64,000 nt of DNA, from the NCBI RefSeq assembly GCF_017356245.1, contig NZ_JAFMZZ010000001.1, positions 3,663,602-3,727,601 of the forward strand, written 5' to 3'. This document shows, piece by piece, positions 1 to 9,000 of this stretch (the first letter of the stretch is position 1; the number at the start of each line of letters is the position of its first letter). Position numbers and translations under genes: made by a program. The notes below the pieces were generated by a model, which was not told the origin of the DNA, searched no databases, and saw only the letters and a program-made list of their open reading frames with translations. This DNA is from Bordetella petrii. GTDB lineage: Bacteria; Pseudomonadota; Gammaproteobacteria; Burkholderiales; Burkholderiaceae_B.

Positions 1-1380
1 GGTGGTGAACTGCGCGGCGTAGTCGGCGTAGCGGCGCGGCATGCCGGCCAGGCCCAGGAAGTGCATCGGGAAGAACGTGACGTTGAACGAGATCAGCGTG
101 GACCAGAAGTGCAGTTTGCCCAGCTTTTCGTTGTACATGCGGCCGGTCCATTTGGGCACCCAGTAGTAGGCGCCGGCAAACAGGGCGAACAGCGAGCCGG
201 CCACCAGCACGTAGTGGAAGTGCGCCACCACGTAGTAGGTGTCGTGCACCTGGATGTCGATCGGGGCCACCGACAGGATCAGGCCGGTGAAGCCGCCCAT
301 GGTGAACACGAAGATGAAGCCCACCGCGAACAGCATGGGGGTTTCGAAAGTCATCGAGCCGCGCCACATGGTGGCGATCCAGTTGAATACCTTCACCCCG
401 GTGGGGATGGAGATCAGCATGGTGGCGTACATGAAGTACAGCTGGCCGGTGACGGGCATGCCGGTGGTGAACATGTGGTGCGCCCACACGATGAACGACA
501 GCACCGCGATGGCCGAGGTGGCGTACACCATGGACGCATAGCCGAACAGCTTCTTGCGGGCAAAGGCCGGCACGATGGCCGACACGATGCCGAAGGCCGG
601 CAGGATCATGATGTAGACCTCGGGGTGCCCGAAGAACCAGAACACGTGCTGGTACAGCACCGGGTCGCCGCCGGCGGCGGCGTTGAAGAAGCCGGTGCCG
701 AAGTGGCGGTCGGTAAGCACCATGGTGATGGCGGCGGCCAGCACGGGCATCACGGCGATCAGCAGGAAGGCGGTGATCAGCCAGGTCCAGCAGAACATCG
801 GCATCTTCATCAGGGTCATGCCGGGCGCGCGCATGTTCAGGATGGTGACGATGACGTTGATGGCGCCCATGATGGACGAGGCGCCCATGATGTGGATGGC
901 GAAGATGGCCAGGTCCATGCCGGGGCCCATTTGCGCCGACAGCGGGGCGTACAGGGTCCAGCCGGCCGCGGTGGCGCCGCCGGGCACGAAGAACGAGGTC
1001 GTCAGCATGATGGCGGCCACGGGCAGCAGCCAGAAGCTGAAGTTGTTCATGCGCGCGAAGGCCATGTCGGATGCGCCGATCTGCATCGGGATCATCCAGT
1101 TGGCGAAGCCCACGAACGACGGCATGATCGCGCCGAACACCATGATCAGGCCGTGCATGGTGGTGAACTGGTTGAACAGCTCGGGCTGGAAGAACTGCAG
1201 GCCGGGCTCGAACAGCTCGGTGCGCAGCAGCAGGGCCAGCGTGCCGCCTTCCAGCAGCATGATGAACGAGAAGATGAGGTACATCGTCCCGATATCTTTG
1301 TGGTTGGTGGCGAACAGCCAGCGGCGCCATCCGTGCGGGGCGTCGTGCCCGTGCGGGGCATCGTGGGTCAGAGTGTCCAT
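1..1380 (-). CDS. ctaD: aa3-type cytochrome c oxidase subunit I (3' end cut by window)
   Basis: Catalytic heme-copper subunit of an inner-membrane terminal oxidase that reduces O2 and pumps protons. The 460 visible residues begin with a His/Asp-rich tail, then [32 protein letters not shown] carries the Cu_B His, the cross-linked Tyr and the D-channel Glu. VWAHHMFT gives two more Cu_B His, and [13 protein letters not shown] gives the heme ligands. About 70 C-terminal residues lie beyond the window. The start follows AGGA. The gene upstream is ybhN rather than ctaC, so subunit II is encoded elsewhere or downstream. A sigma-54-type promoter lies at 1418-1434, which is unusual for a ctaD gene. 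Confidence 0.95.
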   Translation of the reverse strand, partial: MDTLTHDAPHGHDAPHGWRRWLFATNHKDIGTMYLIFSFIMLLEGGTLALLLRTELFEPGLQFFQPELFNQFTTMHGLIMVFGAIMPSFVGFANWMIPMQIGASDMAFARMNNFSFWLLPVAAIMLTTSFFVPGGATAAGWTLYAPLSAQMGPGMDLAIFAIHIMGASSIMGAINVIVTILNMRAPGMTLMKMPMFCWTWLITAFLLIAVMPVLAAAITMVLTDRHFGTGFFNAAAGGDPVLYQHVFWFFGHPEVYIMILPAFGIVSAIVPAFARKKLFGYASMVYATSAIAVLSFIVWAHHMFTTGMPVTGQLYFMYATMLISIPTGVKVFNWIATMWRGSMTFETPMLFAVGFIFVFTMGGFTGLILSVAPIDIQVHDTYYVVAHFHYVLVAGSLFALFAGAYYWVPKWTGRMYNEKLGKLHFWSTLISFNVTFFPMHFLGLAGMPRRYADYAAQFTT

Positions 1381-1417
1381 GGCGCATCCTGAAGTTAGGG
1401 CGGGCTGGCGCTGGCGG

Positions 1418-1434
1418 CAGCAAACAATGTGCCG
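1418..1434 (-). promoter_or_regulatory. Candidate sigma-54 (-24/-12) promoter of ctaD
   Basis: On the minus strand the sequence reads CGGCACATTGTTTGCT. GG (1433-1432) and GC (1421-1420) are ten bases apart, with GGCAC and TTGC intact. Transcription would start near 1408, 28 bases before the ctaD ATG. It is one of eleven similar sites in the first 34 kb. Confidence 0.65.
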
Positions 1435-1524
1435 CGTCGCCCGGAGACCTGATCCATATATTGAGCGCCTATAGTCCTGACATCTTCCTGAACGTTGGCC
1501 GCCCGATGCCGGCGGTTTTACAAC

Positions 1525-2529
1525 TTACCCCGGCACATCCGGCGTTTTTTGCGCCTGTGCCGCCGGGCGGCCGCGGCGGCGCAGGCGGGCTTCCAGCCCG
1601 GCATAGACCAGCAGCGCGGCGGCCAGCGGCGCAAGGTAATACAGGGCGCGATAGGCCAGCAGCGTTCCCAGCACCTGGGCTTGCGAGACTTCGGGCGCCA
1701 GCATGGCCACGAACACGGCTTCCAGCACGCCCACGCCGCCCGGTATGTGGACCAGCGCGCCGGCGATGCTGCTGAGCAGCAGGGCCGCCAGCACCAGCGT
1801 GTAGGACACCTGGCGTTCGAACAGCAGGTACAGGATGCCGGCAATGGCGCCCCAGCAGATCACGGCCAGCGCCGATTGCAGCAGGGCAATGCGCAAGCTC
1901 GGCAGCGGGATGTGGCGCCGGCCCAGGTGCAGGTGCCGGCGGCGCGACAGCGCGCACAGCGCCAGATAGCCCGCCGCGACGGCCAGCATGGCGGCGCCGG
2001 CCAGCTGCAGCGCGACAGGGCTCAGGTGCCAGGCCGCGGGTGCCTGGTGCACGGCGAACAGCACGCCGAACAGCCACAGGTAGCCCAGCCAGTTGGTGAA
2101 AATGCTCATCGCCAGCACTTTGGATATCACCGACAGCCGCAGCCCCAGCCGGCCGTACAGGCGAAAGCGCAGGCCCACGCCGCCGATCAGCGAGCCCAGG
2201 TTGACGTTGGTCGCATAGCTGACGAAGGCCACGGCCATGGTGGTGGCCGTGCCCAGCTTGTGCCCCGTGTAGGCGCGGCCGATCAGGTCGAAGGCGGTGT
2301 AGGCCAGGTAGGCCACCGGCACCAGGCAGGCGCTTTCCAGCAGCACCGGCACGGGCATGTCCCGCAGGACGCGCCATACTTCGTGCCATTGGACATCGCG
2401 CGCCAGCCGTGCCAGCAGCACGATGGCGGCCACCATGAACAGGCCCGTCCAGTAGCGCCGCGTGCGCTTCCAGAAGCGGCGCGCGCCGCGCCAGCCGGCA
2501 GAGGAAAACACGCGGCGCGGCTCAGTCAT
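1525..2529 (-). CDS. ybhN: YbhN-type integral membrane protein (UPF0104 / LPG-synthase TM family)
   Basis: A 334-residue polytopic inner-membrane protein resembling the flippase-like transmembrane part of lysylphosphatidylglycerol synthase. No catalytic domain is attached. Many hydrophobic segments are visible, with the family-type stretch SYATNVNLGSLIGGVGLRFRLY near the middle and HIPGGVGVLEAVF later. The start is the ATG at 2529, inside the end of clsB (shared ATGACTGA, 8-base overlap), so the two are translationally coupled. The order ybhP-clsB-ybhN is that of Escherichia coli ybhPON. The exact function is unknown; YbhN-like proteins are thought to act in lipid handling at the envelope. 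Confidence 0.85.
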   Translation of the reverse strand: MTEPRRVFSSAGWRGARRFWKRTRRYWTGLFMVAAIVLLARLARDVQWHEVWRVLRDMPVPVLLESACLVPVAYLAYTAFDLIGRAYTGHKLGTATTMAVAFVSYATNVNLGSLIGGVGLRFRLYGRLGLRLSVISKVLAMSIFTNWLGYLWLFGVLFAVHQAPAAWHLSPVALQLAGAAMLAVAAGYLALCALSRRRHLHLGRRHIPLPSLRIALLQSALAVICWGAIAGILYLLFERQVSYTLVLAALLLSSIAGALVHIPGGVGVLEAVFVAMLAPEVSQAQVLGTLLAYRALYYLAPLAAALLVYAGLEARLRRRGRPAAQAQKTPDVPG

Positions 2530-3730
2530 GCGGGCGCTCGTCGGTGGGCGCGGCGGGCTGGGGCGGATCGATGCGCTGCAGCCGCGGGCGGCGCGCCGGC
2601 AGGGTCGCGGCCCAGGCCGGAAAACGGTGCAGTACATGGAACACCGCCACCCCGAACCAGAGCCGGCGCAGTACGCGCTTCATGCCTTGCTGCGGCACGA
2701 TGCGGCGGCAATGGTGCTGGATCAGCTGATCCAGCGAGGCGCGCAGTTCCGCGGTGAAGGCGCGGTCGCGCACGACCACATTGGCTTCCAGGTTCAGGGC
2801 CAGGCTGAGCGGATCCAGGTTGCTGGAACCGACCGTGGCCCATTCGTCGTCCACGCAGGCCACTTTGCCGTGCAGCGGCCGCTCGCAGTATTCATAGATG
2901 ATCACGCCGGCCGACAGCAGGTAGTCGTACAGCGTGCGTGCCGCCAGTTTCGCGATCGGCATATCGGGCTCGCCCTGCAGCACCAGGCGCACGCGCACGC
3001 CGCGGCGGGCGGCGTTGCGCAAGTCGCGCAGCAGCCGGTAGCCGGGAAAGAAATAGGCATTGGCCACCGTGATGTCCTGCCGCGCGGTGCGGAATCCGGC
3101 CCGGTAATAGCGTTCGATGTCGGTGCTGTGGCGGTCGTTGTCGCGCGTGACGAACAGGGCCGCGCCTTCGCCCGTGGCGCCGTGGGCCGAGCCGGCGCGG
3201 CGCGGCCAGCGCCGCCGGCGCGCGCCGCGCACGGCATCATGGGCAAAGCGGCGGATATCTTCCACAACCGGCCCGCGCAGCTCGGCCGCGTAATCCTGCT
3301 TGGCTTCCGGCCCGAACTCGGCCAGGTGGTCGGCCGAATAATTGATGCCTCCCACGAAAGCCACCTGGCCGTCCACGACGGTTACCTTGCGGTGCATGCG
3401 ATGCAGGGCGTTGACGCGGAAGCCGAATACCCTGGGGCGCGGATCGTACACATGGAAGCGCACGCCGGCCTCGGTCAGCCCGCCGATGAAGGCCTCGTCC
3501 AGGCAATCCGAGCCGTAGCCATCCACCGTCACATCCACCTCGACGCCGCGCCGGGCCGCCTCGATCAGCACCTGGCGCAGTTCCTGGCCGACCGGATCGT
3601 CGAACAGGATGAAAGTTTCCAGCAGGACTTCGCGCCGCGCCGCGCGGATGGCCTGGAACACGCTGGGAAAGAACGCTTCGCCGTTCTCCAGCAGGCGTAC
3701 CGTGTTGCCCGGGCGCCAGGCGGCGGTCAT
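2522..3730 (-). CDS. clsB: Cardiolipin synthase B (phospholipase D family)
   Basis: Transfers phosphatidyl groups to make cardiolipin or phosphatidylglycerol at the inner membrane. The 402-residue protein has the two HKD motifs of the family, HRKVTVVD in the first half and HGKVACVD in the second, each followed by a GG or GSSN turn (VGGIN, VGSSNLDP). No N-terminal membrane helix is present, which fits ClsB rather than ClsA. The ATG overlaps the ybhP stop (ATGA), and the stop overlaps the ybhN start. Regulation would come from the sigma-54-type promoter upstream of ybhP, so membrane lipid remodelling is probably part of this regulon. Confidence 0.9.
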   Translation of the reverse strand: MTAAWRPGNTVRLLENGEAFFPSVFQAIRAARREVLLETFILFDDPVGQELRQVLIEAARRGVEVDVTVDGYGSDCLDEAFIGGLTEAGVRFHVYDPRPRVFGFRVNALHRMHRKVTVVDGQVAFVGGINYSADHLAEFGPEAKQDYAAELRGPVVEDIRRFAHDAVRGARRRRWPRRAGSAHGATGEGAALFVTRDNDRHSTDIERYYRAGFRTARQDITVANAYFFPGYRLLRDLRNAARRGVRVRLVLQGEPDMPIAKLAARTLYDYLLSAGVIIYEYCERPLHGKVACVDDEWATVGSSNLDPLSLALNLEANVVVRDRAFTAELRASLDQLIQHHCRRIVPQQGMKRVLRRLWFGVAVFHVLHRFPAWAATLPARRPRLQRIDPPQPAAPTDERPHD

Positions 3731-4500
3731 AGCCGCACCTCGGCCGCCAGCGGCGCGTGGTCGGACAGGTGGCGCCAGACCCGCGCGGCCAGCGCCACCG
3801 GGCGCGCCGCCGCCACATCGCGCACATAAATGCGGTCCAGCGCCAGCAGCGGCCAGCGCGCGGGGTAGGTGCGCGGCTCGCGTCCCAGGGTGGCGCGGAA
3901 CACATCGCGCATCGAGCAGGCCGCCAGCAGCGGGCTGGCGCGGCGGCGCCAGTCGTTGAAGTCGCCGCCAATCAGCACCGGCGCGTCGTCGCCGATGCGC
4001 CGCACCAGGGCGCACAGCTGCCCCAGCTGCGCGCGCCGGTGCGTTTCACGCAGGCCCAGGTGCACGCATACCGCGTGCAGGTCGCCGGGCAGGTCGGGAT
4101 GGCGCACCGTGCAATGCAGTATGCCGCGGCTTTCGTGGTTGCCGACCGAGACATCGTGATTGTGGTGGGTGACGATGGGCCAGCGCGACAGCACGGCATT
4201 GCCATGGTCGCCGTCCGGGTAGACCGCGTTGCGCCCGTAGGCGAAATCGCTCCACAGGCTGTCGGCCAGGAATTCGTATTGCGAGGTGGCCGGCCACGCC
4301 GCCAGGCGCCGGGCATGGCGGTGGTGCGAGCCGATGACCTCTTGCAGGAACACGATGTCGGGTTCGGCGTCGCGCAGCGCGGCCTTCAATTCGTGCAGGA
4401 TGAACCGCCGGTTGAAGATCGTGAAGCCTTTGTGGACGTTGACGGTCAGCAGCTTGACCATTGTGTCGCCGTGTTGCTTGGTGGGTTCCTGACCTGGCAT
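3727..4500 (-). CDS. ybhP: YbhP-type endonuclease/exonuclease/phosphatase family protein
   Basis: EEP-superfamily metal-dependent phosphodiesterase of 257 residues with no known substrate. Visible family motifs are LTVNVHKGF, FLQEVIG (metal-binding Glu), YGRNAVYPDGDHGNAVLSR, GGDFNDW and the terminal LSDHAPLAAE (catalytic Asp-His). It aligns by eye along its length with E. coli YbhP. The ATG at 4500 was chosen because ACGGAAAG precedes it and the predicted transcript begins near 4521, which makes the ATG at 4518 unlikely; 4461 is the alternative. It is the first gene of ybhP-clsB-ybhN. Confidence 0.85.
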   Translation of the reverse strand: MPGQEPTKQHGDTMVKLLTVNVHKGFTIFNRRFILHELKAALRDAEPDIVFLQEVIGSHHRHARRLAAWPATSQYEFLADSLWSDFAYGRNAVYPDGDHGNAVLSRWPIVTHHNHDVSVGNHESRGILHCTVRHPDLPGDLHAVCVHLGLRETHRRAQLGQLCALVRRIGDDAPVLIGGDFNDWRRRASPLLAACSMRDVFRATLGREPRTYPARWPLLALDRIYVRDVAAARPVALAARVWRHLSDHAPLAAEVRL

Positions 4501-4530
4501 GTGGCTTTCCGTAGGCATGGCCGGCGGGTG

Positions 4531-4548
4531 GTGCAAGCAGCGTGCCCA
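4531..4548 (-). promoter_or_regulatory. Candidate sigma-54 promoter of ybhP-clsB-ybhN
   Basis: The minus strand reads GGGCACGCTGCTTGCA, an exact GGCACG-N4-TTGC with GG-N10-GC spacing (4546 to 4533). The predicted start is near 4521, giving a 21-base leader before the ATG at 4500. Confidence 0.75.
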
Positions 4549-4643
4549 GGCCGCCGCGCCGCCGGTGGGCGGCACGCCCTGGTGTCCTTTTTTACCAACA
4601 AGAGAAGAAAATTCGCTTTCCGTCGCCCGGGCCGGCCGTGGGC

Positions 4644-4659
4644 AGGCACGCTGCGTGCT
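4644..4659 (+). promoter_or_regulatory. Candidate sigma-54 promoter of the hybrid kinase gene
   Basis: Plus strand AGGCACGCTGCGTGCT: GG-N10-GC spacing, with GTGC in place of TTGC. The leader to the kinase ATG would be about 116 bases. The site is also a perfect small palindrome (GCACG-CTG-CGTGC), so a chance or other role is possible. It points away from the ybhP promoter. Confidence 0.4.
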
Positions 4660-4785
4660 GCCGGCCCGGCCGGCACGGCGTTGCGTGGTGTTACGCCGAC
4701 CGGGGTGCGGCCCGGGCATACTGAGGGCCACGCCGCAAGCACGGCACGCAGGCCTGCCCGTGTGTCAGTTGTTGAAGAGGACGCC

Positions 4786-7700
4786 ATGTTCACCAAGCAA
4801 GACCAGGTGCGCAATCCTTGGGGGGTCACCCGGGCCCGCCTGGAAGACGAGCGCGTCATGCTGCAGCGCATTGCCGAAGGCATGCCTTTGGCCGAGGTCA
4901 TGGAACAGGTGCTGCATACCGTCGAGCAGCAGTCCAGCGTGGACCTCAGCGCGTCGATCATGCTTGCCGATTCCGACTGCACGCGCCTGCGCCATCTGGC
5001 GGCGCCCAGGCTGCCGCCCGAATTCGTGGCAGCGATCGACGACGTGCCGGTAGGCCCCCAGACTGCCTCGTGGGGCGCCGCGGCCTGCCTGGGCACGCCC
5101 GTCTATGTCGGCGACATCGCCACGCATCCGAACTGGAGGCCTTGGCGCGACCTGGCGCTGAGGCACGGCCTGCGGGCCTGTTGGGCCACGCCCATCAAGG
5201 GCGCCGACGGCAGCCTGCTCGGCGTGTTTTCGAACTACTACCGCGTCGAGCACTTGCCGGCGCCCAGCGATATCGACGCAATGGCGCTGGTGACGCGCAC
5301 CGCGGCCCTGGCCATTGAACGCTACCGCACCCAGCAGGCGCTGCGGGAAAGCGATCAACGATGGCGCGGCATGTTCCAGCGCATGCAGGAAGGTTTTTTT
5401 CTCAGCGAAGCCATGCGCGACGATGAGGGCCGGATCACCGACTTCCGCTTTCTCGAGGTCAATCCCGCCTTTGAACAGCAGAGCGGCCTGCAGGCCGGCG
5501 ACACGCTCGGCCATTCGCTGCGCGAGATGATACCGGGGGTGCCCGACCTGATCATGCAGACCTTCATCAACGTGGTCGAAACAGGCGAGTCGGCGCAGTT
5601 CGAGCAGGCGGCGCCGCATCAGGGGCGCGAAGCCTGGTACGAGGCGCACGTGCACAAAGAAGGACCGAACCGGATCACGGTGCTGGTGCTGGATATTTCG
5701 GCGCGCAAGGCGGCCGAAAGCGGGCTGTGGGCCGAGCAGCATCGCAAGAATTTCCTGCTGTCGCTGGTCGACCAGATGCGCGAGATCCACCAGCAGCGCG
5801 ACATCGAGCATGTCGCGTGCGAGGCGCTGGGCCGGCACCTGAGCCTGGGGGTGGTCGCCGTCCTGGAATTCGGCGCGGACGCGGCGCGCGTCGTCACGCA
5901 CTGGATCTCGGAGCAGGCCGAAGCCGACGGCGAGACCCTGTCCGCCGGCCAGATCGGCTATGAATGCGCCCGGGCCTACGAAAATGGCCGCACCTCGTTC
6001 CTGTCGCCTTTGCTGGCCGACCGCGCGGGCGAGGCCAGCCCGATGGCCATCGCCATTCCGCTGCGGCGCTGGGGCTGGCCAACCGGCGTGCTGTACGTGC
6101 GTCCGCATCACAGCCATCGCCTGAAAGGGCCGGATATCGCCTTCCTGGAAGAAGTGGCGGAATCCCTGTGCAATGCGATCGAGCGTTCCCAGTATGCGCG
6201 GGTGCTGGAGCAGCGGGTCGAATCGGCCATCGCCGAGCGCGACCGCATCTGGCGCCTGTCGCCCGAATTGCTGGCGGTGGCGAATGCGCGCGGCCACTTT
6301 GTCAGCGTGAATCCGGCGGTGCGCGCCATTCTGGGCTGGACGCCCGAGCAGTTCCTGGCGATGCCCCTGGAAGAGCTGGCGCACGAGGAAGACCTGCCGC
6401 GCATCAGGGAAAGCCTGATGCCCGGGGACGGCGCCGGCCAGAAAGTACGGCACCTGGAAAGCCGCCTGTTGAACAAGCAGGGAGGCTATAGCTGGATCAC
6501 CTGGACGATTTCGTCGGCGCACGACAACTTCTACCTGGTCGGCCGCGACGACACCGATTTCAAGCAGCAGGCCAGGCAGCTGCGCCAGGCCCAGGCGGCC
6601 CTGCTGCAATCGCAGAAGATGGAAGCCGTGGGGCAGCTTACCGGCGGCATTGCGCATGATTTCAACAATATGCTGCAGGGCATCAGCGGGGCGCTGTACC
6701 TGATCCAGCGCAAGTTCGACACGGGCAAATACGATGAAGCGGTGCGCTTCATCGCCACGGCCATGGATTCCACCAATCGCGCGGCGCGGCTGACGCAGCG
6801 GCTGCTGAGCTTTTCGCGGCGCCAGCCGCTGGACCCCCGGCCGCTGGATCCCGCCGCCACGCTGGCGTCGATGGAAGACCTGTTCCGCCGCTACACCGGC
6901 GAAAGCATCATCCTGAAGTGCCGGGCGCAGCCCGGGCTGCAGATAGTGAAGTGCGATGCCAACCAGTTCGAAAGCGCCTTGCTGAACCTGGTCATCAATG
7001 CCTGCGACGCCATGCCGGATGGCGGCCAATTGGCGATCGAGGCACTGAACACCCGGCTGGACGAAGATTTCCTGCGCCAGCATCCCGATGTGCCGCCCGG
7101 CGAATTCATCGAAGTGCGGGTCGTGGACCAGGGCTGCGGCATGTCGCCGGAAACCCTGGCGCGGGCTTTCGAACCGTTCTTTACCACCAAGCCCATGGGC
7201 GAAGGCACCGGCCTGGGCCTGTCGATGATCTACGGCTTTGCCCGCCAGGCCGGCGGACTGGTGGCCATGGACAGCACGCCCGGGCAGGGCACCACCGTCA
7301 GGCTGTGCCTGCCGCGCTACCAGGGGCGGCCCGCCGGCCAGGATGGCCGGGCGGCGCCCCCGGCGGTCGACGCCGACGCGCTGCCCGAGGGCGCCGTGAT
7401 CGTGCTGGTTGAAGACGACACCAATGTGCGTGAAATTGTGCGCGAAAGCCTGGCGGGCCAGCAGCTGCGCGTGCTGGCCGCGGCCGACGGCGAAGCCGGA
7501 ACCCGTTTGCTGGCCGACGCCGCGCGCGTCGACCTGCTGCTGACCGACGTGGGCCTGCCTGGCCTGAACGGGCGCCAGCTGGCGGATATCGCGCGCGAAT
7601 CGCGCCCGGACCTGAAGATACTGTTCATGACGGGTTATGCCGAAAATGTCGTGGACGGCAGCGAGTTCCAGGGCGTGGGCATGGAGGTCATCCTGAAGCC

Positions 7701-7824
7701 GTTCTCGCTGGGCGATCTGCTGCGGCGCATCCGCGAGATGCTCAGGGATGCGGCGCCGGTGTATTCTTCCGCGTCGAACTCGCCTGCGGCGGCGGACAAG
7801 GGCACGGGGCTGTCGCCCGTATAA
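4786..7824 (+). CDS. Hybrid sensor histidine kinase (GAF-PAS-GAF-PAS-HisKA-HATPase-REC)
   Basis: Cytosolic sensor of 1012 residues without transmembrane segments. Order by eye: GAF about 10-175, PAS 185-305, second GAF 320-475, second PAS 485-605, HisKA with GGIAHDFNN (phospho-acceptor His624), HATPase with NLVINACDAMPDGG and GTGLGLSM, and a C-terminal receiver at 870-1005 with VEDD, LLLTDVGLPG (Asp921) and LKPF. The signal is unknown; GAF/PAS modules often bind small ligands or sense redox state. It is next to two sigma-54 activators and is the obvious phosphodonor for the receiver of the 10243-11634 protein. GAAGAGGA precedes the ATG. A candidate sigma-54 promoter at 4644-4659 would make it self-reinforcing. 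Confidence 0.9.
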   Translation: MFTKQDQVRNPWGVTRARLEDERVMLQRIAEGMPLAEVMEQVLHTVEQQSSVDLSASIMLADSDCTRLRHLAAPRLPPEFVAAIDDVPVGPQTASWGAAACLGTPVYVGDIATHPNWRPWRDLALRHGLRACWATPIKGADGSLLGVFSNYYRVEHLPAPSDIDAMALVTRTAALAIERYRTQQALRESDQRWRGMFQRMQEGFFLSEAMRDDEGRITDFRFLEVNPAFEQQSGLQAGDTLGHSLREMIPGVPDLIMQTFINVVETGESAQFEQAAPHQGREAWYEAHVHKEGPNRITVLVLDISARKAAESGLWAEQHRKNFLLSLVDQMREIHQQRDIEHVACEALGRHLSLGVVAVLEFGADAARVVTHWISEQAEADGETLSAGQIGYECARAYENGRTSFLSPLLADRAGEASPMAIAIPLRRWGWPTGVLYVRPHHSHRLKGPDIAFLEEVAESLCNAIERSQYARVLEQRVESAIAERDRIWRLSPELLAVANARGHFVSVNPAVRAILGWTPEQFLAMPLEELAHEEDLPRIRESLMPGDGAGQKVRHLESRLLNKQGGYSWITWTISSAHDNFYLVGRDDTDFKQQARQLRQAQAALLQSQKMEAVGQLTGGIAHDFNNMLQGISGALYLIQRKFDTGKYDEAVRFIATAMDSTNRAARLTQRLLSFSRRQPLDPRPLDPAATLASMEDLFRRYTGESIILKCRAQPGLQIVKCDANQFESALLNLVINACDAMPDGGQLAIEALNTRLDEDFLRQHPDVPPGEFIEVRVVDQGCGMSPETLARAFEPFFTTKPMGEGTGLGLSMIYGFARQAGGLVAMDSTPGQGTTVRLCLPRYQGRPAGQDGRAAPPAVDADALPEGAVIVLVEDDTNVREIVRESLAGQQLRVLAAADGEAGTRLLADAARVDLLLTDVGLPGLNGRQLADIARESRPDLKILFMTGYAENVVDGSEFQGVGMEVILKPFSLGDLLRRIREMLRDAAPVYSSASNSPAAADKGTGLSPV

Positions 7825-7847
7825 GGCCCGGGTTTAAGGCCCGGGTT
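7825..7847. terminator. Possible short hairpin between convergent genes
   Basis: CCCGGG at 7827-7832 and 7840-7845 can pair around a seven-base loop. The surrounding AAGGCCCGGGTT is a direct repeat. There is no long T run, so terminator function is uncertain. Confidence 0.3.
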
Positions 7848-7849
7848 GC

Positions 7850-8926
7850 TTACGGCCGGGCAGGCGCCTCGGCCGGGGCGTCGCCGCCGGGCCGCTCGCG
7901 CGACAGCTGCACACGGCGTTCCGAAACGGCGAACGCGATGCCGGCCGTGCCCAGTTCGCGCAGCAGGCCCAGGTTGATGCGCTGCTGAATGTCCATGTAG
8001 TGGTTGTAGTCCGCGATCATGACGTAGTACACGGCTTCGAACACCAGCCCGCTTTCGCCGAAACTGGCGAAATGGGCCCGGTCGAATTTGGTATCGGGTT
8101 CCGCCTCGATCTGGCGGCGCACGATATCCGGCACGGCCGCCACGCCTTCGGGCGGCGTGCGATAGGCCAGGGTAAAGCCGAACACGATGCGCCGTTGCTG
8201 CATGCGCTTGTAATTCTGGATGGTCTGCTTGAGCAGCTCGGTATTGCTGCAGACGATCTGCTCGCCGCCCAGGCTGCGGATGCGGGTTGTCTTCAGGCCG
8301 ATATGCTCGATGCTTCCCGCCACCGCGCCGAACACGACGAAATCCCCCACTTCGAACGGTTTGTCCAGGCCGATGGCGATAGAGGCAAACAGGTCGCTGA
8401 GTATGGTCTGCACGGCCAGGGCGACCGCCACGCCCCCGATGCCCAGGCTGGCCACCAGGGCCGTGATGTTGACGCCCAGGTTGTCCAGCATGGCCAGCAC
8501 GACCATGACCCACAGCACGATCCGCAGCAACAGGGCCAGCAGCATGGCGGTGACCGCGCGGCCGCCGGCGCGGTTCACCAGGGCCCGCACCAGGCCGACG
8601 GTAATGGCCCGGTCGGCCCAAAGCGCCACCTGCAGGGCGGCCAGCACAAACCACAAATGCGAGGCCGCCACGGCCCAGGGAGCGATGACCCCGGTAATGC
8701 GCGCCGCCAGCAGCACGGCGATCAAGAGCAGGATCAGCCAGCTGGTGCGGCCCAGAATTTCCAGGGCCGCTTGCAGGCCCGCATGGCCGCGGGCGTCCAG
8801 GCGCCGCTGCAGCCGGGCCCGGGCCACGCCCAGGGCCGCCCGCATGGCGGCCAGCAGCACCGCCGCCAGCAGGGCGGCAAGCAGCCAGGCCCACAGCGGG
8901 CTGCCTGCCAGACTATGGTTGATCAT
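7850..8926 (-). CDS. Small mechanosensitive channel, MscS family
   Basis: Inner-membrane osmotic release channel of 358 residues, close to the minimal MscS size. About four N-terminal hydrophobic segments precede the pore helix region LGIGGVAVALAVQTILSDLF. The beta domain follows (VGDFVVFG..GSIEHIGLKTTRIRSLGGEQIVCSN) and then the C-terminal alpha/beta domain. The start chosen is the ATG at 8926; a GTG at 8935 is possible. A good sigma-54-type promoter lies 46-60 bases upstream, so this channel should be induced with the surrounding stress genes. It is convergent with the kinase gene. Confidence 0.88.
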   Translation of the reverse strand: MINHSLAGSPLWAWLLAALLAAVLLAAMRAALGVARARLQRRLDARGHAGLQAALEILGRTSWLILLLIAVLLAARITGVIAPWAVAASHLWFVLAALQVALWADRAITVGLVRALVNRAGGRAVTAMLLALLLRIVLWVMVVLAMLDNLGVNITALVASLGIGGVAVALAVQTILSDLFASIAIGLDKPFEVGDFVVFGAVAGSIEHIGLKTTRIRSLGGEQIVCSNTELLKQTIQNYKRMQQRRIVFGFTLAYRTPPEGVAAVPDIVRRQIEAEPDTKFDRAHFASFGESGLVFEAVYYVMIADYNHYMDIQQRINLGLLRELGTAGIAFAVSERRVQLSRERPGGDAPAEAPARP

Positions 8927-8970
8927 CCATTGCACGCGCTTGTCCCGGCCATGAAACAGGCCGTCATGGA

Positions 8971-8986
8971 CGCAAACCGCATGCCC
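8971..8986 (-). promoter_or_regulatory. Candidate sigma-54 promoter of the small MscS gene
   Basis: The minus strand reads GGGCATGCGGTTTGCG, with GG-N10-GC spacing (8985 to 8972). There is one change (T for C) in GGCACG, and TTGC is intact. Transcription would start near 8960. Confidence 0.6.
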
Positions 8987-9000
8987 GCGGGCGCGGGCCG

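Noticed and set aside
61..1392. Long plus-strand open frame of 443 codons opposite ctaD
   Set aside because: His/Gly/Arg-rich antisense shadow of a conserved oxidase gene in GC-rich DNA. The same applies to many long frames across the window.
4671..4684. CGGCACGGCGTTGC as a sigma-54 promoter of the kinase
   Set aside because: GG and GC are nine bases apart, one short of the required ten.
4745..4762. CGGCACGCAGGCCTGC before the kinase start
   Set aside because: GG and GC are eleven bases apart, and the -12 element is poor.
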